Shown: piece after piece, positions 16,882-25,399 of the stretch
Position numbering within the stretch: position 1 is the first letter of the stretch
How the letters are laid out: each line of letters begins with the position of its first letter
Source: Candidatus Wallbacteria bacterium
GTDB lineage: Bacteria > Muiribacteriota > JAQTZZ01
DNA: 61,104 nucleotides
Assembly (NCBI GenBank): GCA_028687545.1
Contig: JAQTZZ010000023.1
Coordinates: 1 to 61,104, forward strand
Reading direction: 5' to 3'
Notes under the pieces: generated by a model
What the model saw: only the letters and a program-made list of their open reading frames with translations
What the model was told of the DNA's origin: nothing
The model's database searches: none
Made by a program: the position numbers and the translations under genes

Positions 16882-16910
16882 TTTACACGGATTTTACTTT
16901 CGGATAGAAT
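16882..16910 (+). promoter_or_regulatory. Promoter positioned for a leaderless STAS mRNA
   Basis: TTTACA (16882-16887), a 17-base spacer and TAGAAT (16905-16910) stand seven bases before the ATG of the STAS gene. The expected start of transcription coincides with the start codon. No ribosome-binding site is present. Confidence 0.55.
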
Positions 16911-16917
16911 ATCCAGC

Positions 16918-17253
16918 ATGGAAATGATCAGCCGGATTATTAGTAAAATCACTGTGATCGAAATCAAGGGCGAGATCGACCATCGGGAAGAGGAAAAGAT
17001 GGCCGAATACTTTAAATCCGCCAGTTTGTTAAAGGGGAACAAAGTTATCCTCCATCTTGGGGGTCTTCCGTATATCAACAGCGCCGTACTCGGTATAATA
17101 GTCAAGTTCTACAACAATCTTCACGGGAGTAAGGGGAAAATGGTTGTCTGCAACCTGAATCCTTTTATTCTGAATATGTTCCGCATCACCCATATCAGCG
17201 AAATCATCAAAATCTGTCCCACCGAAAAAGAAGCCCTGGAAGAACTGGCGTGA
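16918..17253 (+). CDS. STAS-domain protein (second in window)
   Basis: Single STAS domain of 111 residues. TVIEIKGEIDHREEEKM and VILHLGGLPYINSAVLGIIVKFYN give the beta-strand/helix pattern, with Ser in YINSA at the phosphoacceptor position of SpoIIAA-like antagonists. The C-terminus ITHISEIIKICPTEKEALE is the usual last strand and helix. It shares the fold with the STAS gene near 5 kb but little sequence, so they are separate paralogues. It is expressed with threonine synthase: the GTG of that gene overlaps its stop by one codon (GTGA). A partner kinase or phosphatase is absent from the window. Confidence 0.88.
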   Translation: MEMISRIISKITVIEIKGEIDHREEEKMAEYFKSASLLKGNKVILHLGGLPYINSAVLGIIVKFYNNLHGSKGKMVVCNLNPFILNMFRITHISEIIKICPTEKEALEELA

Positions 17254-18509
17254 AATTTCACTATTCCTGCTCTGTCTGCGGGGCCGGCTACAATCTTCAG
17301 GAAGTCAGTTATACCTGCAGAAAATGCGGTGAAACCGGTCTGCTCGATGTGATTTACGATTATGATGCATTGAAGAAAAAGGGCTGGCTCAGCCGGTCCC
17401 GGAATGCCCCTGTCCGCTACCAGAAGATTCTGCCGATTGTTAAAACTTTGAAAAATTCCGACGTCCCTCTGCAGGTCGGAGATTCACCGGTATACAATCT
17501 CAGGGTATGGGAGAAAAGTTTCTCGCAGAAAGGCGTGCTGCTGTTCGACGACACCGGAAATCCGACCGCCTCATATAAAGACAGGGCTTCAGTGATTGCC
17601 TGCATCAGGGCCAGAGAGGAGCGGGAGCCGGTCATCACCTGCGCCTCAACCGGCAACGCCGGGTCATCCCTTGCTGGAATGACAGCTGCGTTCAGGCTTA
17701 AAAGTATTATTTTCGTCCCTGAAACTGCGCCTGTGGCAAAAATCGTGCAGCTGATGATTTTCGGGGCGAAGCTTTTCCGGGTGGCCGGGAATTACGATAC
17801 AGCCTATGATCTCTGCCTGGAGGCCACCAAAAAGTTCGGCTGGTACAACCGCAGTACCGGATTTAATCCGATACTGCTGGAAGGGAAGAAGACCTCGGCA
17901 CTGGAAATCTTTGAAAAATGCAGATTACCGGACAGAATTTATGTGCCTGTAGGCGACGGCTGCATCATAGGCGGTGTTTACAAGGGCTTTTTAGATCTCA
18001 AGCGGCTTGGCCTGATCAGCGAAATCCCGTTCCTGGTCGGTGTGCAGGCTGCAGGTTCTGATTCTTACTGCAGATCAGTCAAAGCAGGGTATAAATTGAT
18101 GCAGGTGGCGGCTGAAACAGTGGCTGATTCAATTTCAGTGGATATTCCCCGGGCCTTTTCCCAGGCGATCAGAATCGCCAAAGAAAAAAAGGGCCATTTC
18201 ATGACAGTCAGCGACTCGGAAATCCAGGCTGCCCAGCGGAAACTGGCAGCTGAAAGCGGTGTGTTCGCAGAACCCGCGGCTGCGGCCGCTGCGGCCGGTT
18301 TCATCAGGGAACGCGAATCAGGCATTCTCAACGGTCGGGAATCAGTATTGCTTCTGATTACAGGCAATGGTCTGAAGGATGTAAAAAGCGTGCTTTCATA
18401 TCTGACCCTGCCTGAGCCGGTCAAACCGAAACTGGCGGTAATTGAAGCAATGCTGGAAAAAAGCATGATCCACAATCCTATCAAAGGAGTTGAAACATGC
18501 CTGAAATAA
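17250..18509 (+). CDS. thrC: Threonine synthase
   Basis: Pyridoxal-phosphate enzyme converting O-phosphohomoserine to threonine. An N-terminal zinc-ribbon-like segment carries CSVCG and CRKCGETG (about residues 7-28), common in this subclass. The PLP lysine lies in NPTASYKDRAS, the phosphate-binding loop is ASTGNAGSSLAGM, and the glycine-rich PVGDGCIIGGVYKGF follows. The alanine-rich stretch FAEPAAAAAAAGF and LLITGNGLKD complete the fold. Length (419) is typical of the fold-type II, archaeal-like class. Translation starts at GTG overlapping the STAS stop. A related PLP activity such as cysteate synthase is possible but less likely. Confidence 0.9.
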   Translation: MKFHYSCSVCGAGYNLQEVSYTCRKCGETGLLDVIYDYDALKKKGWLSRSRNAPVRYQKILPIVKTLKNSDVPLQVGDSPVYNLRVWEKSFSQKGVLLFDDTGNPTASYKDRASVIACIRAREEREPVITCASTGNAGSSLAGMTAAFRLKSIIFVPETAPVAKIVQLMIFGAKLFRVAGNYDTAYDLCLEATKKFGWYNRSTGFNPILLEGKKTSALEIFEKCRLPDRIYVPVGDGCIIGGVYKGFLDLKRLGLISEIPFLVGVQAAGSDSYCRSVKAGYKLMQVAAETVADSISVDIPRAFSQAIRIAKEKKGHFMTVSDSEIQAAQRKLAAESGVFAEPAAAAAAAGFIRERESGILNGRESVLLLITGNGLKDVKSVLSYLTLPEPVKPKLAVIEAMLEKSMIHNPIKGVETCLK

Positions 18510-18757
18510 GCAGGTTTTTTGGTATCATCATCATGATGTATTTCGATGATCATTGCCCGGCTCATTTTCATGTAAAGTATAATGAATTCAGGGCAAAGGT
18601 CTCGATTAATGATTTGAGGTTGATTGAAGGGGAATTGCCGCGCAGAGTCCTGGCCATGACTCTGGAGTGGGCTAACGAACATCGCAGCGAACTGCTTGAA
18701 AATTGGGAAACCATTGGAAGAACGGGTGATTTCAAAAAGGTGAAGCCGCTGGAATAG
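18497..18757 (+). CDS. DUF4160 protein
   Basis: Small 86-residue protein of the DUF4160 family, recognised by PEISRFFGIIIMMYFDDH and CPAHFHVKYNEFRAKVSI, with the HxH-like pair in AHFHV. These genes are very often found beside a DUF2442 gene, as here, and such pairs are suspected but not proven to be toxin-antitoxin-like modules. AAGGAG lies seven bases before the ATG. It overlaps the 3' end of threonine synthase by 13 bases, so it may ride on that transcript. The cytoplasmic role is unknown. Confidence 0.85.
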   Translation: MPEISRFFGIIIMMYFDDHCPAHFHVKYNEFRAKVSINDLRLIEGELPRRVLAMTLEWANEHRSELLENWETIGRTGDFKKVKPLE

Positions 18758-18766
18758 GAGCATTAC

Positions 18767-19003
18767 ATGATCTGGATAGTTGACGCCAAGTACCTTGAAG
18801 CCTTTAAAGTGAAAGTTACTTTCAGCGATGGCACTGAGAAGATTGCAGATTTAGAAAACAAGATAAAAAACGAAAAGCGCAGTATTTTTCTGCCGCTGAA
18901 GGATGCCGTTTTCTTTAGCAAAGTGAGATTCAACCCTGAGATAGACACGATCGAATGGCCAAACGGTGCGGACTTGGCCCCTGAATTTCTTTACGATTTA
19001 TAA
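18767..19003 (+). CDS. DUF2442 protein
   Basis: 78-residue partner of the DUF4160 gene. DUF2442 features are the N-terminal VDAKYLEAFKVKVTFSDG, LKDAVFFSKVRFNPEIDTIEWPNGADLAPEFLY, the last part being the most conserved (TIEWPNGADL-x-P). The gene follows nine bases after DUF4160 with TAGGAG upstream, a standard two-gene module. Suspected DNA-binding or antitoxin role is family speculation. A strong terminator follows. Confidence 0.87.
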   Translation: MIWIVDAKYLEAFKVKVTFSDGTEKIADLENKIKNEKRSIFLPLKDAVFFSKVRFNPEIDTIEWPNGADLAPEFLYDL

Positions 19004-19036
19004 CAGATGAAATATTATTCCACTACTCGAAATCAA

Positions 19037-19058
19037 AGGGCGGTTTAATCACCGCCCT
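19037..19058. terminator. Bidirectional rho-independent terminator
   Basis: AGGGCGGT and ACCGCCCT pair around TTAATC. A T-rich run follows on both sides. It separates the DUF2442 gene from the convergent phosphohexomutase gene. Confidence 0.85.
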
Positions 19059-19082
19059 CTATTTTAAATTAATATAAGAATG

Positions 19083-20405
19083 TTACGCTTTGATCAGGTC
19101 AGTCAGTTCCTTGGTCTTCTTTTTCATCAGTTCATCGGTTTTGGCTTCCACCACCAGACGCAGGAAAGGTTCGGTATTGGACGGCCTGACATTGAACCAG
19201 TAATCCGGGTAATCCACGCGGATCCCGTCGATATCCACCAGTTTGCCGTCTGCATATTTATTCAGCAGGAGCTTGATTTTACCGGCCTTGTCCTCGACCT
19301 TGAAATTGATCTCTCCGCTGAAATGATAATGCTTGATTTCAGCGATCAATTCCGAGATTTTCTTGGTTCCCATCGAGAGGGCTGAGAGGACACAAAGCAA
19401 TGCCACTGTACCGCAATCCGTATAGAAATTGTCCCTGAAATAATAGTGACCAGCCAGTTCGCCGCCGAATACTCCGTCCAGTTCGCGCATCTTCTGTTTC
19501 ATGTATGCATGGCCGACTTTCCACATGTAGGGGGTTCCACCCAGCTTCTTGATCTCTTCTGGAACCGAGCGGGATGAACGCACATCGTAAATCACATAAC
19601 CTTTCTGGTCTTTGAGCAGCAGTTTTCCCATCACAGGCAGGATCAGGTCAGCGCTGATATAGCCGCCATTCTCGTCCACGAACATTACCCGGTCTGCATC
19701 GCCGTCGATTGCGATTCCCAGGTCCGCTTTCTTTTTCACGACCATTTTTTTCAGGTCAACCAGATTCTCTTCTTTGAGCGGGTCAGGCAAATGATTGGGA
19801 AACGTGCCGTCCAGTTCAGGGAAGAGGTTGGTAACTTCGAAACCCAGGTCCTCGAGCAGTTTCGGGATTAAAAGTCCGCCCATGCCGTTGGCTGTGTCAA
19901 GCACAACTTTCAGGGGTTTGATGTTTCTGGCGAATTTTTTCAGATGGTCAGGGTAATCTTTCATGAAATCAAGCTTATGGACTTTGCCTTTTTTGCTGCT
20001 TTTCACAGTAATCTCTGACTCCACCATTTTTTTGAGGTCTGCGAGGCCGCTCTCGAGACCAACAGGCATGGCGAGTTTTCTGGAAACTTTCATGCCGTTA
20101 TATTCAGGGGGATTGTGGGAAGCAGTGATCATTACGCTCCCGTCCATTTCATACTTTACTGTAGAAAAATAAACCATTGGTGTGGCTGTGAGTCCGAGAT
20201 CGTAAACATCGCCGCCCGCGTCTGTGATGCCTGCCACCAGGTGTTCGAAGATCTCATCAGAGCTCGCCCTGACATCCCTGCCCACCGCGAATTTTTTCCC
20301 GCCCAGGAGTTTCGGCAGGAAATATCCGATCTTGTAAGCGTCGCTCTTGTTCCAGTCTTTGTTGTAGACACCCCGGATGTCGTAAGCCTTGAAAATGTCG
20401 CTCAT
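19083..20405 (-). CDS. manB: Phosphomannomutase / phosphoglucomutase
   Basis: Cytoplasmic alpha-D-phosphohexomutase interconverting 6-phospho and 1-phospho sugars for surface polysaccharide precursors. The catalytic phosphoserine loop is ITASHNPPEYNGMK, the metal-binding loop DGDADRVMFVD, the sugar-binding loop GELAGHYYF and the phosphate-binding loop RPSNTEPFLRL. The 440-residue length and FKAYDIRG start match the dual-specificity PMM/PGM group. AGGAGG lies five bases before the ATG. It appears to be a single-gene unit bounded by hairpins on both sides. Mannose versus glucose preference cannot be settled by eye. Confidence 0.93.
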   Translation of the reverse strand: MSDIFKAYDIRGVYNKDWNKSDAYKIGYFLPKLLGGKKFAVGRDVRASSDEIFEHLVAGITDAGGDVYDLGLTATPMVYFSTVKYEMDGSVMITASHNPPEYNGMKVSRKLAMPVGLESGLADLKKMVESEITVKSSKKGKVHKLDFMKDYPDHLKKFARNIKPLKVVLDTANGMGGLLIPKLLEDLGFEVTNLFPELDGTFPNHLPDPLKEENLVDLKKMVVKKKADLGIAIDGDADRVMFVDENGGYISADLILPVMGKLLLKDQKGYVIYDVRSSRSVPEEIKKLGGTPYMWKVGHAYMKQKMRELDGVFGGELAGHYYFRDNFYTDCGTVALLCVLSALSMGTKKISELIAEIKHYHFSGEINFKVEDKAGKIKLLLNKYADGKLVDIDGIRVDYPDYWFNVRPSNTEPFLRLVVEAKTDELMKKKTKELTDLIKA

Positions 20406-20465
20406 CAGTCCTCCTGCTTAAAATATAGATTTCATCCATTTTATACAAAAATGAGTAGTGTTGCA

Positions 20466-20490
20466 AAATCCCCTCAGCTGGAGGGGATTT
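20466..20490. terminator. Hairpin AAATCCCCT/AGGGGATTT
   Basis: Nine-base arms with a further C-G pair enclose AGCTG. On the minus strand it follows the small secreted gene and is trailed by only a few T residues, so termination strength is uncertain. Confidence 0.55.
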
Positions 20491-20523
20491 GAATTCAGAT
20501 GGAACCGAACTGAAACTGTGGTG

Positions 20524-20973
20524 TTAAATTGTTGTCATGGCGCGCTGCAGTTTGATTGCTTCCAGGTTTCTGAGCATCCTGCTGCAGGCGTTTGAAAAAT
20601 CCGGATTGAGTTTGACTTCGGTCAGCTGGTACTCGCCTCTTAGATAGGATTCAATTTTGCCGCGGATCTGGCTCTTGAGGCCGCTTTTGCACTCGATTCT
20701 GGTCTGGATGTATTCATAGGCCAGGTTGTCGTCTTTAATCTGGATGGTTTCGGAAGCAAGGTCTTCCGCCATTTTGAAAGACAGGTTATAGAAATAGGTC
20801 ATTTCCTTTTCATTCAGTCTGTCGGAATACTCTTCCAGAAAGCCTTCGTCTGAACTGATGATTTCAACTGCCGTTTTCTTTCTGCTTTTCAGCTGGTCGT
20901 CGGTAGCTGTGAGGCTGTCTGCGAAAATTGCAAGAGTTGTGAGTGCGAAACAGAGGACCAGGTATCTTTTCAT
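20524..20973 (-). CDS. Small secreted protein, unknown
   Basis: 149-residue exported protein with a clear signal peptide (RYLVLCFALTTLAIFADS). The mature part is mostly helical and charged, with LNEKEMTYFYNLSFKMAEDLAS and a Cys pair (Cys at about 95 and 129). The mature start, TATDDQLKS, is almost identical to that of the barrel protein at 9.2-10.3 kb, hinting at a shared sorting or processing cue. The Shine-Dalgarno GGGAGGGG is strong. A TTGACA is visible at 21062-21067 on the minus strand, though the -10 is weak. I do not recognise a family. Confidence 0.7.
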   Translation of the reverse strand: MKRYLVLCFALTTLAIFADSLTATDDQLKSRKKTAVEIISSDEGFLEEYSDRLNEKEMTYFYNLSFKMAEDLASETIQIKDDNLAYEYIQTRIECKSGLKSQIRGKIESYLRGEYQLTEVKLNPDFSNACSRMLRNLEAIKLQRAMTTI

Positions 20974-21116
20974 TTTGCCCCTCCCTTTTCGAGTTTTGGA
21001 TCTACTTTATTACGTCATACTCTCCAGGGCGGCACAATAGACTAATATAGATCAAAAATGATGTCAAGAGATAAATTAAACTTAAATTGACCGGTGACCT
21101 TTGAAACCAGTTCTTA

Positions 21117-21941
21117 TCATTTGGGTTCGTTTTCTTTCTGAATTCTCTGCATGTCGCGCATCAGGGACTTTAAATCCGTGTTTTTCATCAGCTCCTTCAA
21201 CTCATTGCAGAATTCCTGGTCTTCTGAGAGCTCTTTGAACTTTTTCGCTGAGAGCAGCCCCTGAATGTCCTTTTTCTGGACTTTTTCCTGCACTTCAGGG
21301 TCTGAGAAAAGTTCGTTGAGTTTTGCACTGCCGTGGAAACTGGATTGCAGGTCCTCAATGGTCTTTATTTTTCTGACTTCCGCTGTCTGTGAGAGTTGAT
21401 CAGTTTCTGCAGAAACCGCTTCCCCTGTAGAGCGGAGGCTGGAGGTCACAAGCTTTTCCATGTTGTTCTGCATCAGATCGAAGAGCTTATCCTGGTATGC
21501 TGAATAATTGATCCCGCGCCCTGTTGACTCCTTGAATGAGTGGATGATCTTGGAATTGTCGAGCATGGTCAATGGAGGCATGTTCATTTCCGAAAAAATC
21601 GCGAGCAGGAAAAACAGGCCGCAGACCTTGATGAATCCAAGCATCCCCCCGGCGATGCGGTCTGAAAAAGTGCCCTTGGAATCCTTGAGAAATCTGGAAA
21701 CCGCGAATTCGATCAGAAAGAAAATTGCGAAACAGGCAATGAATACAGAGAGCAGGTAGACAGGGTAACTCTGGAATCTGTTCGAGAAAATCGAGAGTCT
21801 GGCCGCTATTTTCGGGAACAGAAAGATCAGGAAGACCAGGTAGACAAGGGAAAAAATCTCTTTGATGAATCCCCTGATCAGACCCGTCACTATCGTAAGC
21901 AGCGAGACAAAGAGAAGGAAATAATCAAGCATGCTCGTCAT
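21117..21941 (-). CDS. cvpA: CvpA-family membrane protein with helical tail
   Basis: Inner-membrane protein with the CvpA (colicin V production) four-helix core: MLDYFLLFVSLLTIVTGLIRGFIKEIFSLV, then two more hydrophobic segments and DRIAGGMLGFIKVCGLFFLL, the latter being the most diagnostic (residues about 95-120). The remaining 130 residues are polar and helical, with repeats of short acidic/basic helices (LNELFSDPEVQEKVQ, LLSAKKFKELSEDQEF). CvpA proteins are linked to envelope homeostasis, but the mechanism is unclear. The ATG directly follows the right arm (AGAGGCTCT) of a palindromic repeat, which may supply the ribosome-binding site. Confidence 0.82.
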   Translation of the reverse strand: MTSMLDYFLLFVSLLTIVTGLIRGFIKEIFSLVYLVFLIFLFPKIAARLSIFSNRFQSYPVYLLSVFIACFAIFFLIEFAVSRFLKDSKGTFSDRIAGGMLGFIKVCGLFFLLAIFSEMNMPPLTMLDNSKIIHSFKESTGRGINYSAYQDKLFDLMQNNMEKLVTSSLRSTGEAVSAETDQLSQTAEVRKIKTIEDLQSSFHGSAKLNELFSDPEVQEKVQKKDIQGLLSAKKFKELSEDQEFCNELKELMKNTDLKSLMRDMQRIQKENEPK

Positions 21942-22001
21942 AGAGCCTCTTGTAAAATGTCTTTACCCGCTGTTTTTGAGAGACATTTTGTTAGAGGCTC
22001 T
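21942..22001. repeat. Dispersed palindromic repeat, full copy
   Basis: Arms AGAGCCTCT-TGT-AAAATGTCT and AGACATTTT-GTT-AGAGGCTCT pair except for a symmetric three-base bulge, with an 18-base loop. The same order of elements occurs at 39077-39140, and the outer arms at 4879-4908. Read on the minus strand, the element ends directly at the ATG of the CvpA-like gene. Confidence 0.7.
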
Positions 22002-22061
22002 TGGAGCAATAACAAAATTCTTTCAGTGAAGCAGCTTGTAAAGGTTGTTATCATGTTAAAC

Positions 22062-22985
22062 TCAAGTTTTGTTAGTGTCTCCATAAGAATAAATTTTACC
22101 TGATTTGTCGAAATAAGCGAAACTCATGCCCACTGTGTTGAATTCATAACCCAGATTACCTTTATGGTCAATCCCGATCACTCCGCACTTTACGTCCAGT
22201 TCATTGGCGCGCTCCATGGCTTTCCGCAGGGCTTGCTTCGCGTTCAGAAATTCCATCTGCATCACGCACATCTTGGTGAGAGTAAGCCTGATGATGCCTT
22301 CGCCGTGTCCTGTGGCTGAGCAGGCACCCCATTTATCAGCGAAATTGCCGCAGCCGATCACAGGCGTATCGCCCACCCTGCCGGGCAGCTGCAGGAAAAT
22401 CCCGCCTGTGGAAGTGGCGGCTGCGAGCAGGCCGTTTTTGTCCCTGGCTACAGCTCCGACTGTGCCGTGCGGTTCGATGCCGTATTTATCGAGGAATTTG
22501 TGAAGATTCTTGAAATAGGCTGAGACCTGTTTCCCTGCTTTCAGATCGCGGATCGCTTTTTCCCAGCGGGCCTTGCGGCGTGGAGACAAAAGATTAGCCC
22601 GCTTCAATTTCCAGATGTCTGCAAGCCTTCCTGCCTGCTCGCCCACAAACAGCACATGATCTGTGCGGTCCATGATTTTTCTGGCAAAACTGATCGGGTT
22701 TTTGATGCCTACGATCCCGGCCACAGCTCCGCAGTGCAGCTCAGAATCCATGATCGCTGCGTCGTTCTGCACAGTGCCTGCAAGAGTCGGGTATGAACCG
22801 TAACCAGCATTGAACTGTGCCGCATTTTCCAGTACTTTCACTGCAGCTTCCACAGCGTCTAAGGCCGACCCTCCGCCGAGCATCACCTCATACCCGGCAG
22901 TGGATGCCTTGCGCACCCCGTTCACAGTGGCTTTTTTCACTAAAACTTTCCCTGCCCCGCCATGCACGATGATCACTGGGTTCAT
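22062..22985 (-). CDS. iaaA: Isoaspartyl peptidase / plant-type asparaginase
   Basis: N-terminal-nucleophile hydrolase that cleaves isoaspartyl peptides and L-asparagine after self-cleavage before a threonine. IIVHGGAG opens the protein and NAGYGSYPTLAGTVQNDAAIMD follows in the alpha subunit. The processing site is HGTVGAVARD with nucleophile Thr175, and STGGIFLQLPGRVGDTPVIGCG completes the active site with the CSATGHGEG glycine loop. At 307 residues it is the usual precursor length. No signal peptide is evident, so it acts in the cytoplasm, probably in protein-damage turnover. It stands alone between the repeat and the defence island. Confidence 0.94.
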   Translation of the reverse strand: MNPVIIVHGGAGKVLVKKATVNGVRKASTAGYEVMLGGGSALDAVEAAVKVLENAAQFNAGYGSYPTLAGTVQNDAAIMDSELHCGAVAGIVGIKNPISFARKIMDRTDHVLFVGEQAGRLADIWKLKRANLLSPRRKARWEKAIRDLKAGKQVSAYFKNLHKFLDKYGIEPHGTVGAVARDKNGLLAAATSTGGIFLQLPGRVGDTPVIGCGNFADKWGACSATGHGEGIIRLTLTKMCVMQMEFLNAKQALRKAMERANELDVKCGVIGIDHKGNLGYEFNTVGMSFAYFDKSGKIYSYGDTNKT

Positions 22986-23000
22986 GAAAACCTCCGTTCG

Positions 23001-24377
23001 TCAATTTGCCAAATCCTTTAAAATTTTATGAAATCTATAATTCCGTGTAGTGAATTGAATCAATAAATCGTCTGTAAATCCAATTTCTCTAAGAAAACAC
23101 AATTCACAAAGAACTTTTAACTTCTGTCCAAGATTATAAAGTTCTTTTCCTGTAAGTGATTTACTTTTCAGGCGCGGGTCATAATGGACATTAAAATTTC
23201 TGGTGTCTACAACTTTTTTTATAAAGGTATCTTCATCTGGAATGAATTCACTTAAGATAGTGTGATTGACAGATAATAAATCTTTTATTCTGTTTTTTAA
23301 ACTTGGCTCATTGCTATAAGCAAGTTTATCCTTCAACCAAATCTGGTAATCTGAAGGTGCAGTATTAATAATATTTTTAATCCGTAACTTATGCTCATGT
23401 TTGGTCATTATTGAATTTCTGTATGAGCAACGATGATAGATTTCCAATACTTGCACAAAGCTCAAAAAAATATCAATTGGGTATTTATACAGGCTGTGAA
23501 CTGCACTGAAATATAAATCTATGGCAGATTTCAGCTTTTCAAAGTTCGTAAACCAATTACTGAAATAAGTTCCTAAATTTTTTTCGATATCTCTAAAAGT
23601 AAAGTAAAAAATACTTGGTTGCGGTTGCTTAGACTTATCCGGATATCCAACAGTTTTTAGTATAATAGGGACAATTGTGTTTCTGGAGGGATTTTGACTG
23701 TTTTCCTTTTCTTTATTGATAAGTACACCATTCATGACAAGAGGGTAAATGGGTTCAGTTAGAACAAAACAAAAAAAAGATCTTATGAAATACAACATTT
23801 CAAGGTACTCATCAATTATTAAATCTTGTTCTGATTCAAGAGTGAAAAAAGCCTGTTGATCAAGTTTAACAGATGGATTTAATGACTGATATGATTCGTG
23901 AACTCCAGTATCCAGAAAAACTTTGATATTTTTGTAAGATGTTATTGAAACAGGTGATGGTTTAACGAATTCAATTTGTGATGAATTTTCACTTATTTTT
24001 TTAAAAGAAAAAACCGATTTATTCATCCATGTGTTGAGGAAGGTTAGGCTGAAACGGACTTTTCTGAATTTTATTTCTGATTTATCTTTAAAATGATAGC
24101 CTAAAAAAACTTTATCAACACTATAATTTTTAAATTCAGCTGTTTCTATACAATTCACTAGAGTAATTTCATAACCATTTAGAAAATGTCCTAGTATCAC
24201 ATCGAATTTATATGGTCTATCAGATATAATTGGCTCATCAGATAGAAGTTCAATGGGGTGGAAAAGCTCTAACTTTGAGCCACCAGATGCGGGGGAAGAC
24301 GAAAAAGTCCCTGGTATTTTTATTTCGGGTTTTTCGGGGAGCCAAAAAAAACCTTTTTCATCAATTTCTTCAATCAT
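23001..24377 (-). CDS. ApeA-like HEPN protein, putative phage defence
   Basis: 458-residue protein with the layout of ApeA-type abortive-infection proteins. The N-terminus KGFFWLPEKPEIKIPGTFS followed by KLELF is typical of the ApeA N-terminal domain. The C-terminal helical part (about 290-458) fits a HEPN domain with the RNase motif RNFNVH (Arg393-His398); a second RNYRFH occurs at 445-450. HEPN proteins of this kind are thought to cut RNA when phage is sensed. The gene is markedly AT-rich compared with its neighbours and starts 21 bases after the methyltransferase stop on the same strand, so both may be one transcript. Assignment to ApeA is from pattern memory. Confidence 0.75.
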   Translation of the reverse strand: MIEEIDEKGFFWLPEKPEIKIPGTFSSSPASGGSKLELFHPIELLSDEPIISDRPYKFDVILGHFLNGYEITLVNCIETAEFKNYSVDKVFLGYHFKDKSEIKFRKVRFSLTFLNTWMNKSVFSFKKISENSSQIEFVKPSPVSITSYKNIKVFLDTGVHESYQSLNPSVKLDQQAFFTLESEQDLIIDEYLEMLYFIRSFFCFVLTEPIYPLVMNGVLINKEKENSQNPSRNTIVPIILKTVGYPDKSKQPQPSIFYFTFRDIEKNLGTYFSNWFTNFEKLKSAIDLYFSAVHSLYKYPIDIFLSFVQVLEIYHRCSYRNSIMTKHEHKLRIKNIINTAPSDYQIWLKDKLAYSNEPSLKNRIKDLLSVNHTILSEFIPDEDTFIKKVVDTRNFNVHYDPRLKSKSLTGKELYNLGQKLKVLCELCFLREIGFTDDLLIQFTTRNYRFHKILKDLAN

Positions 24378-24398
24378 GGATTAAAACTTTACAATGCT

Positions 24399-25352
24399 TC
24401 ACAATAAAGCCAATTGCTTTTCTTGAGCCTCTATTTCAGCTTTTTTTCTTTCTCGAACCGATTCGCACGTCCAGAATCCATTCTTCTTCCGTGTCCGGTA
24501 TGATTCATCAGTGAACAAAACATTACATTTTTTCCGAATTTTAGTTAGAAGTTCACGATCTTCGCTGATTTTCTTGAAACGTTCTTCGATTACTTCAATC
24601 GGGCCGATTTCACATCCTATCCATTGCCTTTTCTTGATTTCTGCAACAATGTAGGTAGTGCCTGCACCGCCAAATGGGTCTAATACTACATCATCTTCGT
24701 TTGAAGCCATTTCAATGATCCGGTCAAGAAGCTTGATTGACAATTCATTTGCACCCTGCCGCTTTTTATACTTGGAATGCCTGACTGGTGGTATGTCGTA
24801 CCAGACATCGGACAGATTGATGCCCTTCGGGTTCATTTTATCCTTGTAGCCACCATAATCATGCAGGTCAAAGGCACATTTGGGGCAGGTTTCCATTGGC
24901 AGGCGGTCAGGGTGAAAGACTTTGGGTTTTGCACCTTTGCAATAATAAAGCAAAGAGTAATGGGAAGGATACAGGCGTCCGTTTATCGGCAGCGAATACT
25001 TGATGTCAACTGAAATCCAGTGGCGGAAAGTCATCCTTTGGTTTAAGAAACCGGAGATGTAAGTATTCCATCTGGGAATGTTCCAGACGAACAAGCTGCC
25101 TCCGAATTTAAGAACTCTGATGCATTCACTCAACCATTTTTCACACCAGGACAGATACTCGGTGGCTTTCAGATCGTCGTTAATCTTTGAAGGATATTGT
25201 TTTTTCAGGTTAAAAGGAGGATCAGCAAATACCAGATCCACGCTTTCCGATGGTAGCGTTGGTAGAATTTCCAGGCAATCGCCTTGAAACATATGCCCGT
25301 ATTCGGAGTAAAAAGAAGGTTTGAAGCTCTGTGATGAGCCAATTTTATCCAT
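24399..25352 (-). CDS. DNA methyltransferase of a BamHI-type R-M system
   Basis: S-adenosylmethionine-dependent DNA methyltransferase of the beta class, with the catalytic motif first: ADPPFNLKK (44-47 DPPF) and the SAM-binding motif DPFGGAGTT near the C-terminus. A Cys pair (CPKCAFDL) lies in the target-recognition region. Family rules link DPP[YF] to amino-group (N6-adenine or N4-cytosine) methylation. It is divergent from the C-protein and endonuclease genes and should protect the site that the BamHI homologue cuts, presumably GGATCC. A TTGCTT-17-TAATAT promoter is placed upstream, next to a C-box. The basic tail (ERKKAEIEAQEKQ) is helical. Confidence 0.9.
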   Translation of the reverse strand: MDKIGSSQSFKPSFYSEYGHMFQGDCLEILPTLPSESVDLVFADPPFNLKKQYPSKINDDLKATEYLSWCEKWLSECIRVLKFGGSLFVWNIPRWNTYISGFLNQRMTFRHWISVDIKYSLPINGRLYPSHYSLLYYCKGAKPKVFHPDRLPMETCPKCAFDLHDYGGYKDKMNPKGINLSDVWYDIPPVRHSKYKKRQGANELSIKLLDRIIEMASNEDDVVLDPFGGAGTTYIVAEIKKRQWIGCEIGPIEVIEERFKKISEDRELLTKIRKKCNVLFTDESYRTRKKNGFWTCESVRERKKAEIEAQEKQLALL

Positions 25353-25367
25353 ATTTTCCTCATGATT

Positions 25368-25396
25368 ATATTATTACAAACTTTTTAAAAAAGCAA
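25368..25396 (-). promoter_or_regulatory. Promoter of the methyltransferase gene
   Basis: On the minus strand TTGCTT (25391-25396), a 17-base spacer and TAATAT (25368-25373) precede the methyltransferase start. The nearest C-box is eight bases upstream of the -35, so the controller protein could block or modulate it. Confidence 0.55.
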
Positions 25397-25399
25397 TCT

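Noticed and set aside
20974-21116. Promoter for the small secreted gene with TTGACA
   Set aside because: The -35 is good but no convincing -10 is found at 16-18 bases, so it is not listed as a feature.
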